Both the position numbers and the translations under genes were made by a program. 64,000 bases of DNA from Megaustenia siamemsis (Eukaryota; Mollusca; Gastropoda; Stylommatophora; Ariophantidae): positions 36,505,991-36,569,990 of the forward strand of contig JAVIAB010000008.1 in NCBI GenBank assembly GCA_032433765.1. The letters run 5' to 3'. The notes beneath the pieces are model-generated. The model saw only the letters and a list, made by a program, of their open reading frames with translations, was not told the DNA's origin and searched no databases. Each line of letters opens with the position of its first letter. The first letter of the stretch is position 1. Of this stretch, positions 1 to 10,809 are shown piece after piece.

Positions 1-150
1 CATGTAGTTAGTTGTCTGTGTTTATCCTTATATATGTTTGTGTTGTTTGTTGTTCCTGCTGAAGGCCTTTTGGCCGAAACGTCTTTCTACTTTTTTTAAA
101 TTTCTCAATAAGCGTAAAGCTGTTACCACTTTTGTCAGTTGATGTTGTTG
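1..150 (+). repeat. Hammerhead-like hairpin repeat, copy 1
   Basis: One of three copies of a ~150-bp dispersed repeat (others at 16130-16275 and 58365-58490, both on the minus strand). It contains CTGA (59-62), then after one base a stem GGCC (64-67), loop TTTT and GGCC (72-75), followed by GAAACGTC (76-83). This resembles a hammerhead ribozyme core (CUGANGA, stem II, GAAA), although bases 7-9 of the core are not canonical. Shared flanks include a TGTG/TATATATG-rich stretch upstream and a GCGTAAAGCT block downstream. PLEs are known to carry hammerhead motifs near their ends, and copy 2 lies just 3' of a PLE. This copy has no neighbouring PLE coding sequence, so it may be a solo terminal piece. 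Confidence 0.5.
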
Positions 151-235
151 TAGCATTTCGAGGATGTTGTTATTCCACCTTTCTCTGGGACTTCATCTAT
201 TCTTATAACATGGTTTGTGTGTACCTAATCTCTTG

Positions 236-412
236 GAAGGGATAATACAAGTTAAACGAGGCAGAGGCAGACTAAGACTAACTTGGACGAGTAACATCAA
301 AAGATGGACAAGTCAAGCTATGATAATCTGTGCAATCAAAGTCAGAGACAGAGTGGAGTGGCGCTCCACATGGTAGCCAACCTTCGATGTGCAGGCGGCA
401 CTCAATGATGAT
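236..412 (+). mobile_element. LINE family B, 3'-end fragment
   Basis: The sequence matches the last ~175 bp of the family B retrotransposon seen at 7950-8450 and 49839-50240: a glycine/arginine-rich RGRPR-type segment, the block encoding WTSNIKRW, and a 3' tail of GATGATGA. It is 5'-truncated and frame-broken, as is usual for dead LINE copies. Confidence 0.7.
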
Positions 413-606
413 GAATTTCTTGATATTTTTTTTCAGAAGGGCAAACCATTTAATTTGTCGTTTGCATGTAATTCAGAATTGATTTAATACACAATCTCTC
501 TCTTACGACATCGTTTCCTACTATGTCTTTTATGAGCATCACAAGTGCTTGTTTCAAACACTTCATCTCTATAACTTCTTTCCTTTTGTTTATTCGTGAG
601 CCACCA

Positions 607-925
607 TTAAAGGTCAAGTACAAGACTTGAATCGGCGTCTAGGCATGCAAGTTTCCACCCATATATGCTCGGCCGCCTATCCAGAAGTGTTCGGAGACTT
701 CTGGATAGTGTCGCTTCAAGCATCGAAACTCACGATACGAGGCGACATTCCTCACTTTCTCATAGTAATACCCTGACACCCATTTCTGCCATCGGCTGGG
801 TCGACCGCGGAGGTATGTTTTTCCTAACCACGAGTACAATTCACACTGCTTCCAGCGGGAATGTAACACGGGTTATCCGAACGTCGGTAGCCCAGTCGGG
901 TGGTTTTCCCAAACAGGATACAGGT
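607..925 (-). mobile_element. tRNA-derived SINE, family 2 (dimeric), copy 1
   Basis: Read on the minus strand it matches the SINE at 18399-18761: a 5' tRNA-like part with an A-box-like segment (GGGAAAACCACCCGACTGGG), a B-box-like GTTACATTCCC (degenerate), a central region with two short palindromes, and a second tRNA-like half ending in GATTCAAGTCTTGTAC. The 3' tail is only one or two copies of ACCTTT, much shorter than in the other two copies. Diverged, so relatively old. Confidence 0.75.
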
Positions 926-1084
926 CCTCCACCGAGCGACCATGTTTGGCACTTATATAAACATAAACTACTAAAATATAATTGATAAAACATTTGATTT
1001 TCAAAGAAAATGCACATCAGTGTCTGATATTACAAATTTCAGCCGTTACATTTTTAGCAACACAATTCCAAAAAGACAAGAGAA

Positions 1085-1440
1085 ATGTTTTCAACATGGT
1101 TATGGTTAGGGAAGGCCCCGGCATCACTGCAGACGAATTAAAATCCATAAATGGTCAACCGCCCGTGCCAGCGGAATCATCCGAATTACTATCTCATCTC
1201 CCAAACATTGAAAGGTAGCTGTAGTCCTCATCATAGCAGTCTCAGCACACACAAAAAGACATAAGGCGAAACCGCACAGAAAGTGAACACAACCGTCTGC
1301 CTCCTGGCATACGATATCATCATCCATTGTAAACAATCGGAATATTGATACACGATTAGAACAGATGTAACGCACAGCTCACGGTGTGCACAGAGCTCTT
1401 AACTCAGTAGATCCTGCAGCAAGCCTGTTTTCAACATGTG
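1085..1440 (+). repeat. Dispersed repeat X, copy 1
   Basis: First of five copies (also 31565-31860 +, 37615-37995 -, 38290-38565 -, 59560-59945 +). All share a start near GGTTATGG, GAAGGCCCCGG, a block with CAACCGCCCGTGCCAG, and CATAAGGCGAAACCGC. No A/B boxes, no reverse transcriptase motif and no inverted termini were seen. This copy ends at a 34-base poly(A), which could be its 3' tail and would suggest retroposition. Function unknown. Confidence 0.65.
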
Positions 1441-1448
1441 AAGAGACG

Positions 1449-1450
1449 AA

Positions 1451-1482
<32 letters not shown>
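1449..1482. repeat. Poly(A) run
   Basis: An uninterrupted A run lying between repeat X (plus strand) and a truncated SINE on the minus strand. It is in the right place to be the 3' tail of repeat X, although the other X copies show no such tail. Confidence 0.9.
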
Positions 1483-1487
<5 letters not shown>

Positions 1488-1494
1488 GTAAATT

Positions 1495-1580
1495 AAAGAG
1501 CCCCGTCACGCCAAGTGGCGTATAGGGAATATGGTGTTAGTGACCTTAAATTTTTACAGACCTTCGGCACATGAGGAATT
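1495..1580 (-). mobile_element. tRNA-derived SINE family 1, 3'-end fragment
   Basis: Matches the 3' end of the SINE at 40002-40240: GTAAAGAGCCCCGTCACGCC, GTGGCGTATAGGGAATATGG and TACAGACCTTCGGCACATGA. The tRNA-like 5' half is missing. Confidence 0.75.
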
Positions 1581-1951
1581 AGTGTAGTACTTAAAATGAT
1601 AAATCATTGTTTTTTATTTAGATCAACTCAGAGGCTAACAACAATATATTTACTGAGTCATCTCTCTGTACCTACTATCTGCGACAGTTACAAATTCTAA
1701 ATATCACTCACATCGTGTCTGGCAATACTTTTATTCTCTCTTCATCATCATCATCGAGTGCCTTCTCCGCAACGAAGGTTGACTACCATGGATCGCCATT
1801 CTGCTCTGTCTCTTGCTTTGATGGTGCAGGTTGTCATAGGCTGATTTGTCCATCTTTTGATGTTACTCGTCCATGTTAGTCTTGGTCTGCCTCTACCTCT
1901 TTTACCTTGTATTTTTCCCTCCAGGATTACTTTTAGTAGGCTGTTGTGTCT

Positions 1952-2370
1952 TTAAACATGGCCCAAAAATCGCATTTGTCTTGTTTGAATTGTGTTTAGT
2001 AGTTCTCTTTTAATTTTTAGTTGTTTTAAGACTTCATCGTTTGTTTTCTTTTCCTTCCATCCAATTCTACCTATTCTTCTATATATCCACATTTCAAAGG
2101 CTGTAATTCTCTGTCCTGTTTTCTTGTCTAAAGTCCATGTGTCTGCACCATATAGAAATATTGAGAAGATGTAACATTTTGCTATTCTTAGTTTTAGCTC
2201 TGGTGTTATTTGTTTTGATGCTAGTATGTTCTTCATGACATTAAAATTACTTTTTGCCATTCCTATTCATTTGTTTATTTCAGTTGTACATTTTCCATCA
2301 CTGGTTATAGTATGTCCAAGGTAGTTATAGTTCTGAACTGTCTCAAGGTCTATTCCTTCTATTTTGATAT
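1952..2370 (-). pseudogene. LINE B C-terminal region
   Basis: Encodes YLGHTITSDGKCTTEINK, an in-frame stop, then MAKSNFNVMKNILASKQITP and the conserved block around TWTLDKKTGQRITAFEMWIY and RQMRFLGHV. The same block is present at 7950-8450 and 52675-53415, so it can be used to align family B copies. The role of this C-terminal region in RTE elements is not established. Confidence 0.75.
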
Positions 2371-2382
2371 CCACTTGTGGGT

Positions 2383-2815
2383 ATACACACGTGGGGGGAA
2401 ACATCAGCCGGGCTAAACCCCCATCGTGTGTTTCTCTTAAACTAAGCCCTTAACTTACGACTGACTTAGCAGGTCGGTAAGGGATAATTGTATTTATGCT
2501 CAGAGAAATACATAGAATATGGAGATCAAAGTCTAGGAATAGCCCCAGCCATAGAATATATAAGGAAACAACAGATAAAATGGTTCGGCCACGTGACAAG
2601 GCAGAAAGAACAAAATACAACACAACGAGCCTTCAACAAACGTTGTGAGAACAACAGACCCAAGGGTCGACCACGAAAAAGATGGATCGATGGAATATAA
2701 GAAGCACTAGGAAACATAACAGCAGCAGAGGCGAACAGAAGAGCAAAAGACCGCAAATTATATCTCCCCTCGACGCTGAAAGGCAGATGAGGAAGGAAAG
2801 TAGAAGAGGATGAAG
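2383..2815 (+). mobile_element. Insertion carrying LINE family D 3' end, with 10-bp TSD
   Basis: The 433-bp insert splits family B exactly between two copies of ACTTGTGGGT (2373-2382 and 2816-2825). Its first ~100 bp (containing GGGGGGAAACATCAGCC) match nothing else seen in the window. The rest encodes the family D C-terminus: AIEYIRKQQIKWFGHVTRQK, then RPKGRPRKRWIDGI, one stop, and ANRRAKDRKLYLPST. It ends in a GAAGAGGATGAA-type tail. The unmatched head joined to a LINE 3' end suggests a chimeric retrocopy or SINE-like head. Confidence 0.75.
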
Positions 2816-2829
2816 ACTTGTGGGTTTTG

Positions 2830-3681
2830 AGTATTTTCTTTGTTTATGAGCACAGTTTTAGTCTTTTTGATATTCATATCTAGTCCATATTGTTTGCTTG
2901 TCATGTTTATTTCATTAAGTAATTGTTGTAGATCTTTAGGTTTTCTGCTAGTAGTATATTATCGTCAGCATATCTTAGGTTATTGATTATCTTTCCATTA
3001 ATTTGTAGGCCTGGCATCTCTATGATGTTTTTAAAGATTTGCTAAATGTATTGATTGAACAAGCTTGGTGATAGGATGCATCCCTGTCTTACTCCTCTTT
3101 TTATATCAATGGGTGTAGAGTTCTCTTTGTTATATTTTATTATTGCTGTTTGCTCCCAGTATAGATTACATATTAGTCGTATATCCATGTCATCTAGATG
3201 TATCTTTTAGGCATTCTATAAGTTGTTTGTAGTGTACTCTATCCAAAGCTTTGGTGTAGTCTTTGATGCAGGCATATATTGGTGTGTTTACTTCTATGTA
3301 CTTTTCGATTAATGTTCTCATGCAGAATATTGCTTCTTTTGTCCCGCTATTTTTCCTAAATCCAAATTGCTGCTCATCTAATTCAGTATTGATTTTATTC
3401 TGAATCCTTCCTTGTATAACTTTTAGCAAGATCTTTGTAACATGGCTCATTAAGCTTATTGTTCTAAAGTCACTGCATTCAACTGCACCATTCTTTTTAG
3501 GCAATGCAATGAAAGTTGATGTTTTTAGTTCATTTGGTATGTATCCTGTATGGTATATGTCGTTGCATATGTCTGTGATCACTTCAATGCCAAAATTTTC
3601 TAGTGCCTGTATCATCTCTATCTGTATGATGTCAGGTCCTGCTGCTTTTTCCTTTTTCATTGTTTTTATAGATTTTTCCAC
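2830..3681 (-). pseudogene. LINE B reverse transcriptase domain, broken
   Basis: 3681-3190 encodes the finger region with KAAGPDIIQIEMIQAL, FIALPKKNG (LPKK), SDFRTISLMSHVTKILLK and DEQQFGFRKNSGT. The next part (about 3095-2935) reads GVRQGCILSPSLFNQY and then NLRYADDNILLAENL, so the catalytic YADD box is present. A serine replaces the usual second aspartate context in some blocks, and stops separate the segments. The domain is interrupted downstream by the family D insertion. Confidence 0.8.
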
Positions 3682-3771
3682 CTCAGATTTTAAGATTTTA
3701 TAGCCTGATGTATATTTTATAACTGATTTCTTGTCCCTTTGATCATGAAATAGTTCTGTTATATACTCCTG

Positions 3772-3830
3772 TGAAGATTTTGGAGAGTCATGATCACCTA
3801 CGGCAACCGGTATGGCTCATGATGATGATG
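3772..3830 (+). mobile_element. 59-bp LINE family A insertion with 11-bp TSD
   Basis: A tiny 5'-truncated insert whose translation matches the extreme C-terminus of family A (compare 15990-16012, ANRYGT then stop), followed by a (TGA)n tail. It is bracketed by ATATACTCCTG (3761-3771) and ATATATTCCTG (3831-3841), an 11-bp duplication with one mismatch. It therefore marks a very short retrotransposition event into the older family B element. Confidence 0.7.
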
Positions 3831-4126
3831 ATATATTCCTGCCATCTATCTATAATATCGTTATTGTCTGTTAGCATTTTTCCTTTTTTGTCTGCAATGC
3901 ATTCACCTTCTGTGGCTTTTTTAATTTTTAGTAGTCATTATCTTTATTTCTGTGTGCATTCCTCTGAAGTCTTGTTTGCTTTTCATAGTTTCTATTTCTA
4001 TACATTTTTGGCTGAGTCAGTATTCTTTTGCCTTTTTGCACATTTTGCGTATTTCATTAACTATTTTATCGTATTAGGCAGTGTTCTTCGCTTGTCTCCT
4101 TTCTTCCATTTTTTTCTAAGATGGTG

Positions 4127-5412
4127 TTAGTTATCCATTTTTGTTTTTTGTTCTTTTCTCTTTTGGATAAGGTGTCGCAGGTTTCTTGCATGCTTTTCTT
4201 TATGCATTGCCATTTGGTTGTTACTTTTTTCATCGGGATTTTCTCTTCTGTATTGTTCAATTTCTTCTTCTATCAGCTTCTGGTATGTGTTCTTTACTTG
4301 TATTGTATAGGTATCTTTAATATCTTTTTGATTTAAAGCTGTTATATCTAGTGGATGTGTTGATGAATTAGACTTTTGCTTGTTTCTCTTTAGTTTGATT
4401 TTCCTTTTAATCATTACAGGATTGTGATCTGAATTAATATCTGCTCCTGTGTAGGTTTTGGCTTTCTTTACACTGTTACGGAATCTTTCTTTTATCATTA
4501 TATAATCTTTTTGATTCCTCTTCTTATCTCCAGGGCTTTTCCATGTGTATAGTTTCCTTTTCTCTTGCTCAAAGTAGGTGTTACATATTATCAGCCTGTT
4601 TTCTTCACAGAATTGTATTAATCTTTCTCCTCTGTCAATTCTTTTTCCTAAACCATGATTTCCTATAATGGTCTTATATCTACCTTTTCCTACTTTAGCG
4701 TTAGAATACCATTACAATCAAGATGTCTGAAGATTTCACTTGCTTCATAACTTTATTTAGGTCTTCATAGTATGCCTCTATTTGTTCATCTGTGTAGTCT
4801 TGAGTAGGTGCATATGTCTGTATTATTGCTATGTCGAATGGTTTTGCTTTCAACTTGAGTAGTATAATCCGATCACCGTATGTCCAGTGGGTACTTATAT
4901 ATTTTCTTAGCTCTCTTTTTATCAGTATTCCTACCCCTCTTTGATGTTCTGTTGTTTCCTGAGTATATAAATGTATATTTTTCGTCCTCTATGTACCCAC
5001 ATTCTTTCCATCTTGTCTCAGATATGCCTAAAATATCTATATTTATTCGTTCTGCTTCTTGAATCAGATTTTCCAGTTTCCCTTCTTGATATAGAGTCCT
5101 AACATTCCAAGTACTTATTTTAAGATCTTTCCTCCGACATAAGTTCGAATTCCTCTCCATGGCTTCCTCTGGACTAGGACGTGATGAGGCTCCAATCTCT
5201 TTCACGGTGGTCTGCCATATTCGTCTTTCGTGTTCTGAATATGCCTCATGTGTACCACACACTTTGCTGTTTTCGCTTTCTGGGCCGTTGATCATTTCTG
5301 ATTCATCCGCCCCATCCACCGTCACAGACTTTTCACATATGGGTTGAACACTACCGGTTGCCAGCGCCATTTTTGTCGAACCATGTGCTTGCCTATGGAA
5401 CCGCGAACACAC
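4127..5412 (-). pseudogene. LINE B endonuclease domain (APE-like), broken
   Basis: The first stretch (5412-4873) has the APE N-terminal signature ISTWNVRTLYQEGK followed by DILGISETRW, whose glutamate is the metal-binding residue. The second stretch (4498-4127) carries TYTGADINSDHNPV, containing the catalytic SDHxP motif. They lie in different frames with disrupted sequence between. In RTE elements this enzyme nicks target DNA to prime reverse transcription. About 90 residues precede the APE start, more than many RTE elements have, but this may be leader sequence read through. Confidence 0.75.
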
Positions 5413-5720
5413 GACACAAATAAGAATAAATCATATTCCACTTAAATATCGGTAATCACATTTCATCCACACGTCAGAAGTAAAACATACACCAAACGGG
5501 GAATAGCAACACATAATTTCACAACTAGACTGTCGTGTAAATCATTTAAATATATCAGAAATTGCCGAATTATAAAAACGACTACACGAAGCCGCCATGA
5601 CACCGGAAATCTTTCATTATGTCTCAACTTATTCAATGCTACTTTTAATCTACTCATTTTTGTTCTCTGCAGCACAAAACTTCGGAATATAACTTGAACC
5701 ACTTTTCAACTAAACTATGG

Positions 5721-6411
5721 TATTACAGTCTGGTGTTCACTAGGTGATTCTCTACCTCTGGATCTTCCTTCTTACTCTCTATTTGATAAAAATAAATTGT
5801 GGAGGTCAATTACTATTACGTCTGCCTTCAGTCAATTCGGCCGAAGCCGAACTAAGCTCGACTGTTCTACATTTCTGAATCTTCTCTCAACTTCTCTACT
5901 TGTCTTGACTTCTTCCAACTTCTTGACTTCATTTTCCTCCTGATAAAATCTTCTAATGCATGAGGTTAAATACTTCTCTCTCATTTGCATAATTTATTGT
6001 CTCATTCTATACGCAGCCAATAAGTTAACGCGAAGTTAAACTCTAGATGACTTTTGTGTGGAAATTGACAAAACAGGACACCATCTTGACATTTATTTAC
6101 CTCTGAGTCTCAAAAACAACTCTGCCATGAACTCTCAGATTGATATCTCTCTCATAAACTTGACCTGCTCCTGAGTTTGTTTGTAAACCTAGTTTCTGGA
6201 CAGGTGATGAGTCAAGCCATGCTATCTCTATTCCCACATCTTTTCCAATAACAACTTGGACATTTTCCATTCGCAAAACTTGGTATGTTATTCTGTGTCT
6301 GTGAATGCTTACAATTCGGTTACTGATATAATCCACTGAGTTTGGGTAACAACTAAGTTATCCGATCCATGATATCTATATTCCATTATGGGATATACAT
6401 TTTCTTTCCTA
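5721..6411. other. Unassigned sequence
   Basis: No recognised element. A 79-codon open stretch on the minus strand (6336-6097) shows no family motif, and neither base composition nor neighbours support it as a gene. A CTTCTTGACTT-type pyrimidine-rich stretch lies around 5880-5945. Confidence 0.5.
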
Positions 6412-6580
6412 TTCTATATTACAGAGGCAGACCAAGACCAATGTGGACTGTTAATATTAAAAGGCAGACAGACGAACCTATTACAGCATGCACCATCAAG
6501 ACAAGAGAAAGAGTCATCTGGCGCTCAATGGTAGTCAACCTTCGATATGAAGATGGCACCCAAAGAATGAAAAGTTTTAG
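6412..6580 (+). mobile_element. LINE family B, 3'-end fragment (diverged)
   Basis: Encodes RGRPRPMWTVNIKRQTDEP and then RERVIWRSMVVNLRYEDGT, aligning to the family B C-terminus. It is 5'-truncated, and its divergence from the other copies suggests an older insertion. Confidence 0.7.
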
Positions 6581-6884
6581 AAGTTTCACCCTTAAATACT
6601 ACATAGTTTCTAGGACTAACATCGCAAGTTATTACTTTGAGGTACAAACAAAATATAAAATGTATAAAGTCTATTGTTGACTTACAACAAAGTCAATCTC
6701 TTGAAGCTGTCTGGCATTAGGAAATGATAACGCGAAAGTAGACATCAATCATCTAGAACAGGGATGTGTGGAGAGATGCAATATGCAGGTCATGTGTAAA
6801 GGCTGACATTTAATATCAAAGATCGTTGGTCATAATGAATCCGGAATTTCTAGACTATGCGCTGTCTTAGGCTCGAAATGGACA

Positions 6885-7362
6885 ATCGACGGACAGACAG
6901 ACGGACAAACAGACAGGCAGACGGATGGACGGACAGACGGATGGACGGACAGACGAACGGACGGACAGACGGACGGACGAACGGACGAAGATACAAATGG
7001 ACGGACGAAGATGCAAACGGACGGACGAACGGACGGATGGGCAGGAGGATGGACGGACGGACGGACGGACGGACGGACGGATGGACGGATGGACGGATGG
7101 ACGGATGGATGGATCGATGGATGGATGGACGGACGGACGGACGGACGGATGGATGGATGGATGGATGGATGGATGGATGGACGGACGGACGGACGGACGG
7201 ACGGACGGACGGACGGACGGACGGATGGATTGATGGATGGATGGATGGATGGATGGATGGATGGATGGATGGATGGATGGACGGACGGACGGATGGATGG
7301 ATGGATGGATGGACGGACGGACGGATGGATGGATGGATGGATGGATGGATGGATGGATGGAT
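6885..7362. repeat. GGAC/GGAT tetranucleotide microsatellite, ~480 bp
   Basis: Long run of GGAC and GGAT tetramers in domains (GGAC-rich near 7040-7085 and 7180-7225, GGAT-rich near 7145-7180 and 7230-7280). Every frame on both strands is open because the units lack stops in combination, so the TDGR/PSIH-type translations are not evidence of a gene. Confidence 0.95.
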
Positions 7363-7484
7363 TCTCTGACAAATTGTAAAAGAGGTCTAACCATATTTGA
7401 GATGGTGTCAAAAACTGCTGCTGCAATAAAAAAAAAAAAACATGCTTTCCTGAGGGGACATTAATAACAAAATAGAAGTTGTTG

Positions 7485-7735
7485 AATTTAAAAAAAGGCG
7501 AAGAAAAGAGAAAAGAAGACAAACAAGTATAGTAGAGGAGAGAGAGGAAGAAAAAGAGAGAAAATGAGACGATTGAGAAAAAGAGAATGAACAAGAAAGA
7601 AGATAGATAATGCAAAGGAGAAGAAGAAAAACGAAAAAGAAGAATGAAAAGAAGAGGAAGAAAGAAAAAAAGATCAAAATAGAATGAGAGGGAAGAGGAA
7701 TAGGAAGTAGAACAAGTAAAAAAATGAAGCTTTAG
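7485..7735. other. A/G-rich polypurine tract
   Basis: About 250 bp, nearly all A and G on the plus strand (GAAGAAAA, GAGAGAGGAAG motifs), following a short A run at 7428-7440. It could form unusual DNA structure. No coding signal is seen on either strand beyond low-complexity open frames. Confidence 0.7.
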
Positions 7736-7949
7736 ATCCATTTAATATTTTTATTGTAATGAAGAGTCGTCATAGGCTGACACTCCGGGCAAACGCCCTC
7801 CCACACAACCCCTTTTTGTCCATAATAGGACATCTAATAGTATGTTCCATTACCCTGTTATATGATGTTCTACTGTAATTTTTCTCTCCTTTTACGAGTT
7901 GGGGAATTGTAACAGTTGTTTGTTCTCGTTTATTTTAACAAGCGCCGTG

Positions 7950-8450
7950 ATAAGTACAGTAACATCAAAACAAATAACACCAGGGCTAAAACTAAGAATA
8001 GCAAAATGTTACTTCTTCTCAATATTCCTGTATGGTGCAGAAACATGGGCATTAGACAAGAAAACAGAACAGAAAATTTAAGCCTTTGAAATGTGGATAT
8101 ATAGAAGAATATGTAGAATTGGATGGAAGGAAAAGAAAACAAACGATGACGTTTTAAAACAACTAAAAATAAAAAGAGAACTACTAAACGCAATTGAAAC
8201 AAGACAAATGAGATTTTTGGGGCATGTTAAAAGACACAACAGCCTAATAAAAGTAATATTGGAAGGGAAAATACAATGTAAACGATGCAGAGGCAGACCT
8301 AGACTAACATGGACGAGTAACATCAAAAGATGGACTAGTCAACCTATGACAATCTGCACCATCAAAGCAAGAGACAGAGTGGGATGGCGCTCCATGGTAG
8401 CCAACCTTCGATGTGGTGACGTCACTCATGATGATGATGATTTTAACGAG
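7950..8450 (+). mobile_element. LINE family B, 3' third
   Basis: Encodes the family B C-terminus: AKCYFFSIFLYGAETWALDK, one stop, MWIYRRICRIGWKEKKTNDD, TRQMRFLGHVKRHNSL, and RGRPRLTWTSNIKRW. The 121-codon tail part (8091-8456) is still open. The 3' end is a GATGATGATGAT tail. There is no RT core, so it is a 5'-truncated copy. Confidence 0.85.
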
Positions 8451-8734
8451 AATTGACAATAGTTGTAATGGTTAACGTAGAGGATGGTACTTCTCATAAT
8501 GTACCCATGTAAATATTAAGCAAACAACCGATCATCTGGTGGCACGTGTTCATATTCTCAAGTGGCATCCTGTCAGCCTCTACAGATAATGTCTCTTAAT
8601 GGATTTAGTGGATGTCTAAGGAACCTGTCAGGGGCTGCTGTTTCTTCATTCATGTTCGTCTAGTGTCGACAGCCTGAATGAAAGTACGACTGCTTTTCCT
8701 GTTGTGTTTACAAACAGCAAGGGCCAGCTGGTGC

Positions 8735-9560
8735 TTTTTCTGTCTTCTTCTTCTTCTTCTCTCTTCTATCCTTCCTCTGCTGCCGTTTACGTCGAGGGGA
8801 GAAACAATCTGCGATTCTTTGCTCTTCTGTTGGTCTCTTCTGATGTTATTCCTCCTAGTGACTCTAGTATTCCCTTTATCCATCTCTTTCTCGGTCTTCC
8901 TCTTAATCTGGCGTTTTCGTAGCGTTCGTTTATGGTTCTTTGATTCATTGTTAGTTCTTTTTGTCTTGTTATGTGGCCAAACCAATTTATCTGTTGTTTC
9001 TTTATGTATTCGATGGCTGATTCAATTTCGATTTTTTTCCTCAGGTCAGTGTTTCTTACTCTGTCCCTTAAGCTGTTTCCTGTCTTTCTTCTGACACATT
9101 TCATTTCTGTGGTCGTTATCTTTCTTATTGTTCTAGAGTCCAGCGTCCAATTCTGGCACTGATAGCACAGAGTTGGTAGAAAAATTGATTTGTATATTGC
9201 CCTTTTTGCTTCCGTAGTTATTGCTTTGTTTTTCAATAGTGTTGATACTTGGCCTATAACTTGGCTTGCTTTGTTACACCTTATATCTATCTCTGTCTCT
9301 TGGTTATTGTCTTGTGTTAACGTGCTACCCAGATATTTAAAATTGTCTACTTGCTTCAAAGCTGTATTATCTATTATGATGTTTAGTTTTTCTTTATTTC
9401 TCGCTATTGCCATTAATTCGGTTTTGTTTATGTTGATCATCATGTTGTATTGTTTACAAGTGTTGTTTAGCCTGTTGATATGTTCTTGTAGGTCTTCAGT
9501 TGTTTCATGTATCAGGCTTTTTCTGTGATTAGTGAAATTCAAAAGCCCTGTTTATGTCCC
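8735..9560 (-). pseudogene. LINE family D, RT C-terminal half
   Basis: A 251-codon open frame (9542-8787) begins after the catalytic YADD would have occurred. It runs through NKTELMAIARNKEKL, DNFKYLGSTLTQDNNQ, NWTLDSRTIRKITTTEM, AIEYIKKQQINWFGHITRQK, RLRGRPRKRWIKGI and a terminal RRLFLPST. The 3' end is a TCTTCTTCTTCTTCT tract (plus-strand view). It is the most intact of five family D copies (others at 2383-2815, 10236-10790, 12340-12740 and 13560-13910). It is 5'-truncated and cannot be active alone. Confidence 0.8.
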
Positions 9561-9704
9561 TTGCAAACTCCAGCTCACTATAAGAAGGAGATTGGGAGCG
9601 GCTGTATCAGTGAGGAGCTAACAGGGATATAGTTTACCAGATGAGAAGATGGGGTCCTGTCGGGATGTATTAATGAAAGCGACAAGTTTCTTCTTTTACT
9701 TCTC

Positions 9705-10235
9705 TTATGCATTTGCCTTTCAGCATCTTCTTCTGCTTTCCTTTATCAAATGCCTTTCAGCATCTTCTTCTTTCCTTTATCAAATGCCTTTCAGCATCTT
9801 CCTCTTCTTTCCTTCATCATATGCCTTTCAGCATCTTCTTCTTTCTTTCATCATATGCCTTTCAGCATCTTCTTCTTTCCTTCATCATATGCCTTTCAGC
9901 ATCTTCTTCTTCTTTCCTTCATCATATGCCTTTCATCATCTTCTTCTTTCTTTCATCATATGACTTTCAGCATCTTCTTCTTTCCTTCATCATATGCCTT
10001 TCAGCATCTTCTTCTTTCCTTCATCATATGACTTTCAGCATCTTCTTCTTTCCTTCATCATATGCCTTTCAGCATCTTCTTCTTGTTTCCTTCATCATAT
10101 GCCTTTCAGCATCTTCTTCTTGTTTCCTTCATCATATGCCTTTTAGCATCTTCTTCTTTTTCATCATATGCCTTTCAGCGTCGTCTGCTTTCCTTCATCA
10201 TGTGTCTTTCATCGTCGCTTTCTTTTCTTCATCGT
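9705..10235. repeat. ~34-bp minisatellite grown from a LINE D 3' tail
   Basis: About 14 imperfect units built on GCCTTTCAGCATCTTCTTCT plus TTCCTTCATCATAT. The unit matches the 3' terminus of family D (minus strand: CTGAAAGGCA, GATGAGGAAGGAAAG, GAAGA), and a family D remnant directly adjoins it at 10236. The array therefore looks like an expansion of the element's own tail. Confidence 0.85.
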
Positions 10236-10790
10236 GTGCCTCTCAACTCCGAGGAGAGACATCATTTGTTGTCCTTTGTTCTTCTGTTGGCCTTTGCTGC
10301 AGTTGTTTCCTAAAGTTTCTAATATTTCATCGATCCATCTCTTTCAGGGACGCGGAATATATTTTACGATCGTTTCCTAATCTATTTTGCGTTACCTAGG
10401 GTCTCCAAAATTCCATCAATTCATATTTCCTTAAGGTCAGCCCTCGGATGTGATGTAGCATCCTCATAACCTTTGTTTATGGCTCCTGTCATAACTTGTT
10501 TTTTTCTATCTTATCACGTGCCGAAACCATTTTATCCCTCGTTTCATTATGTATTCAGTAGCGGGAATTATTCTTATCATTTGTGTCCCCTTAATTCTTC
10601 ACTTCTGATCTTATTTCCCCTTGCTTTGCACTCATGTGTCCAACATAATTTATTTCGGTGGTTGTTATATTTCTAGTTGTTCTTGAGAGAAGCGTCCAAT
10701 GCATGACAGGGGACATTTGCAAACACCAATTACAAGATGAGATATTACCCCCACCCGCGAAAAAAGCACGTGTCACATCTTAGACCACGC
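10236..10790 (-). mobile_element. LINE family D remnant
   Basis: Minus-strand similarity to 8735-9560, with CTCCGAGGAGAGACATCATTTG, then the IHRSISFRDA-type region, and TTTCGGTGGTTGTTATATTT near 10655-10675, which encodes NITTTEI. Many frameshifts. Adjoins the tail-derived minisatellite. Confidence 0.65.
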
Positions 10791-10809
10791 ACCCAACGGC
10801 AATAACCGT

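Larger units (their letters stand above)
1743..5720 (-). mobile_element. LINE family B (RTE/BovB-like), nearly full length, inactivated
   Basis: Read on the minus strand the order is that of an RTE-type non-LTR retrotransposon: probable 5' leader (5720-5412), apurinic-type endonuclease (5412-4127), reverse transcriptase (about 3700-2830), then the C-terminal domain (2370-1952) and a 3' tail of ATGATGATG at 1743-1760. Frames are broken at several points, so it is dead. It carries two later insertions, 2383-2815 and 3772-3830, each with a TSD. The family assignment rests on the BovB-like C-terminal pattern (ELLxxIxTRQMxFLGHV then RGRPRLTW). The 5' boundary is approximate. Confidence 0.8.

Noticed and set aside
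6097..6336. 79-codon minus-strand open frame
   Set aside because: No motif, no neighbours, and length expected by chance.
6830..7741. Long open frames of PSIH/TDGR-type repeats on both strands
   Set aside because: Trivial translation of a GGAC/GGAT microsatellite; open in every frame.
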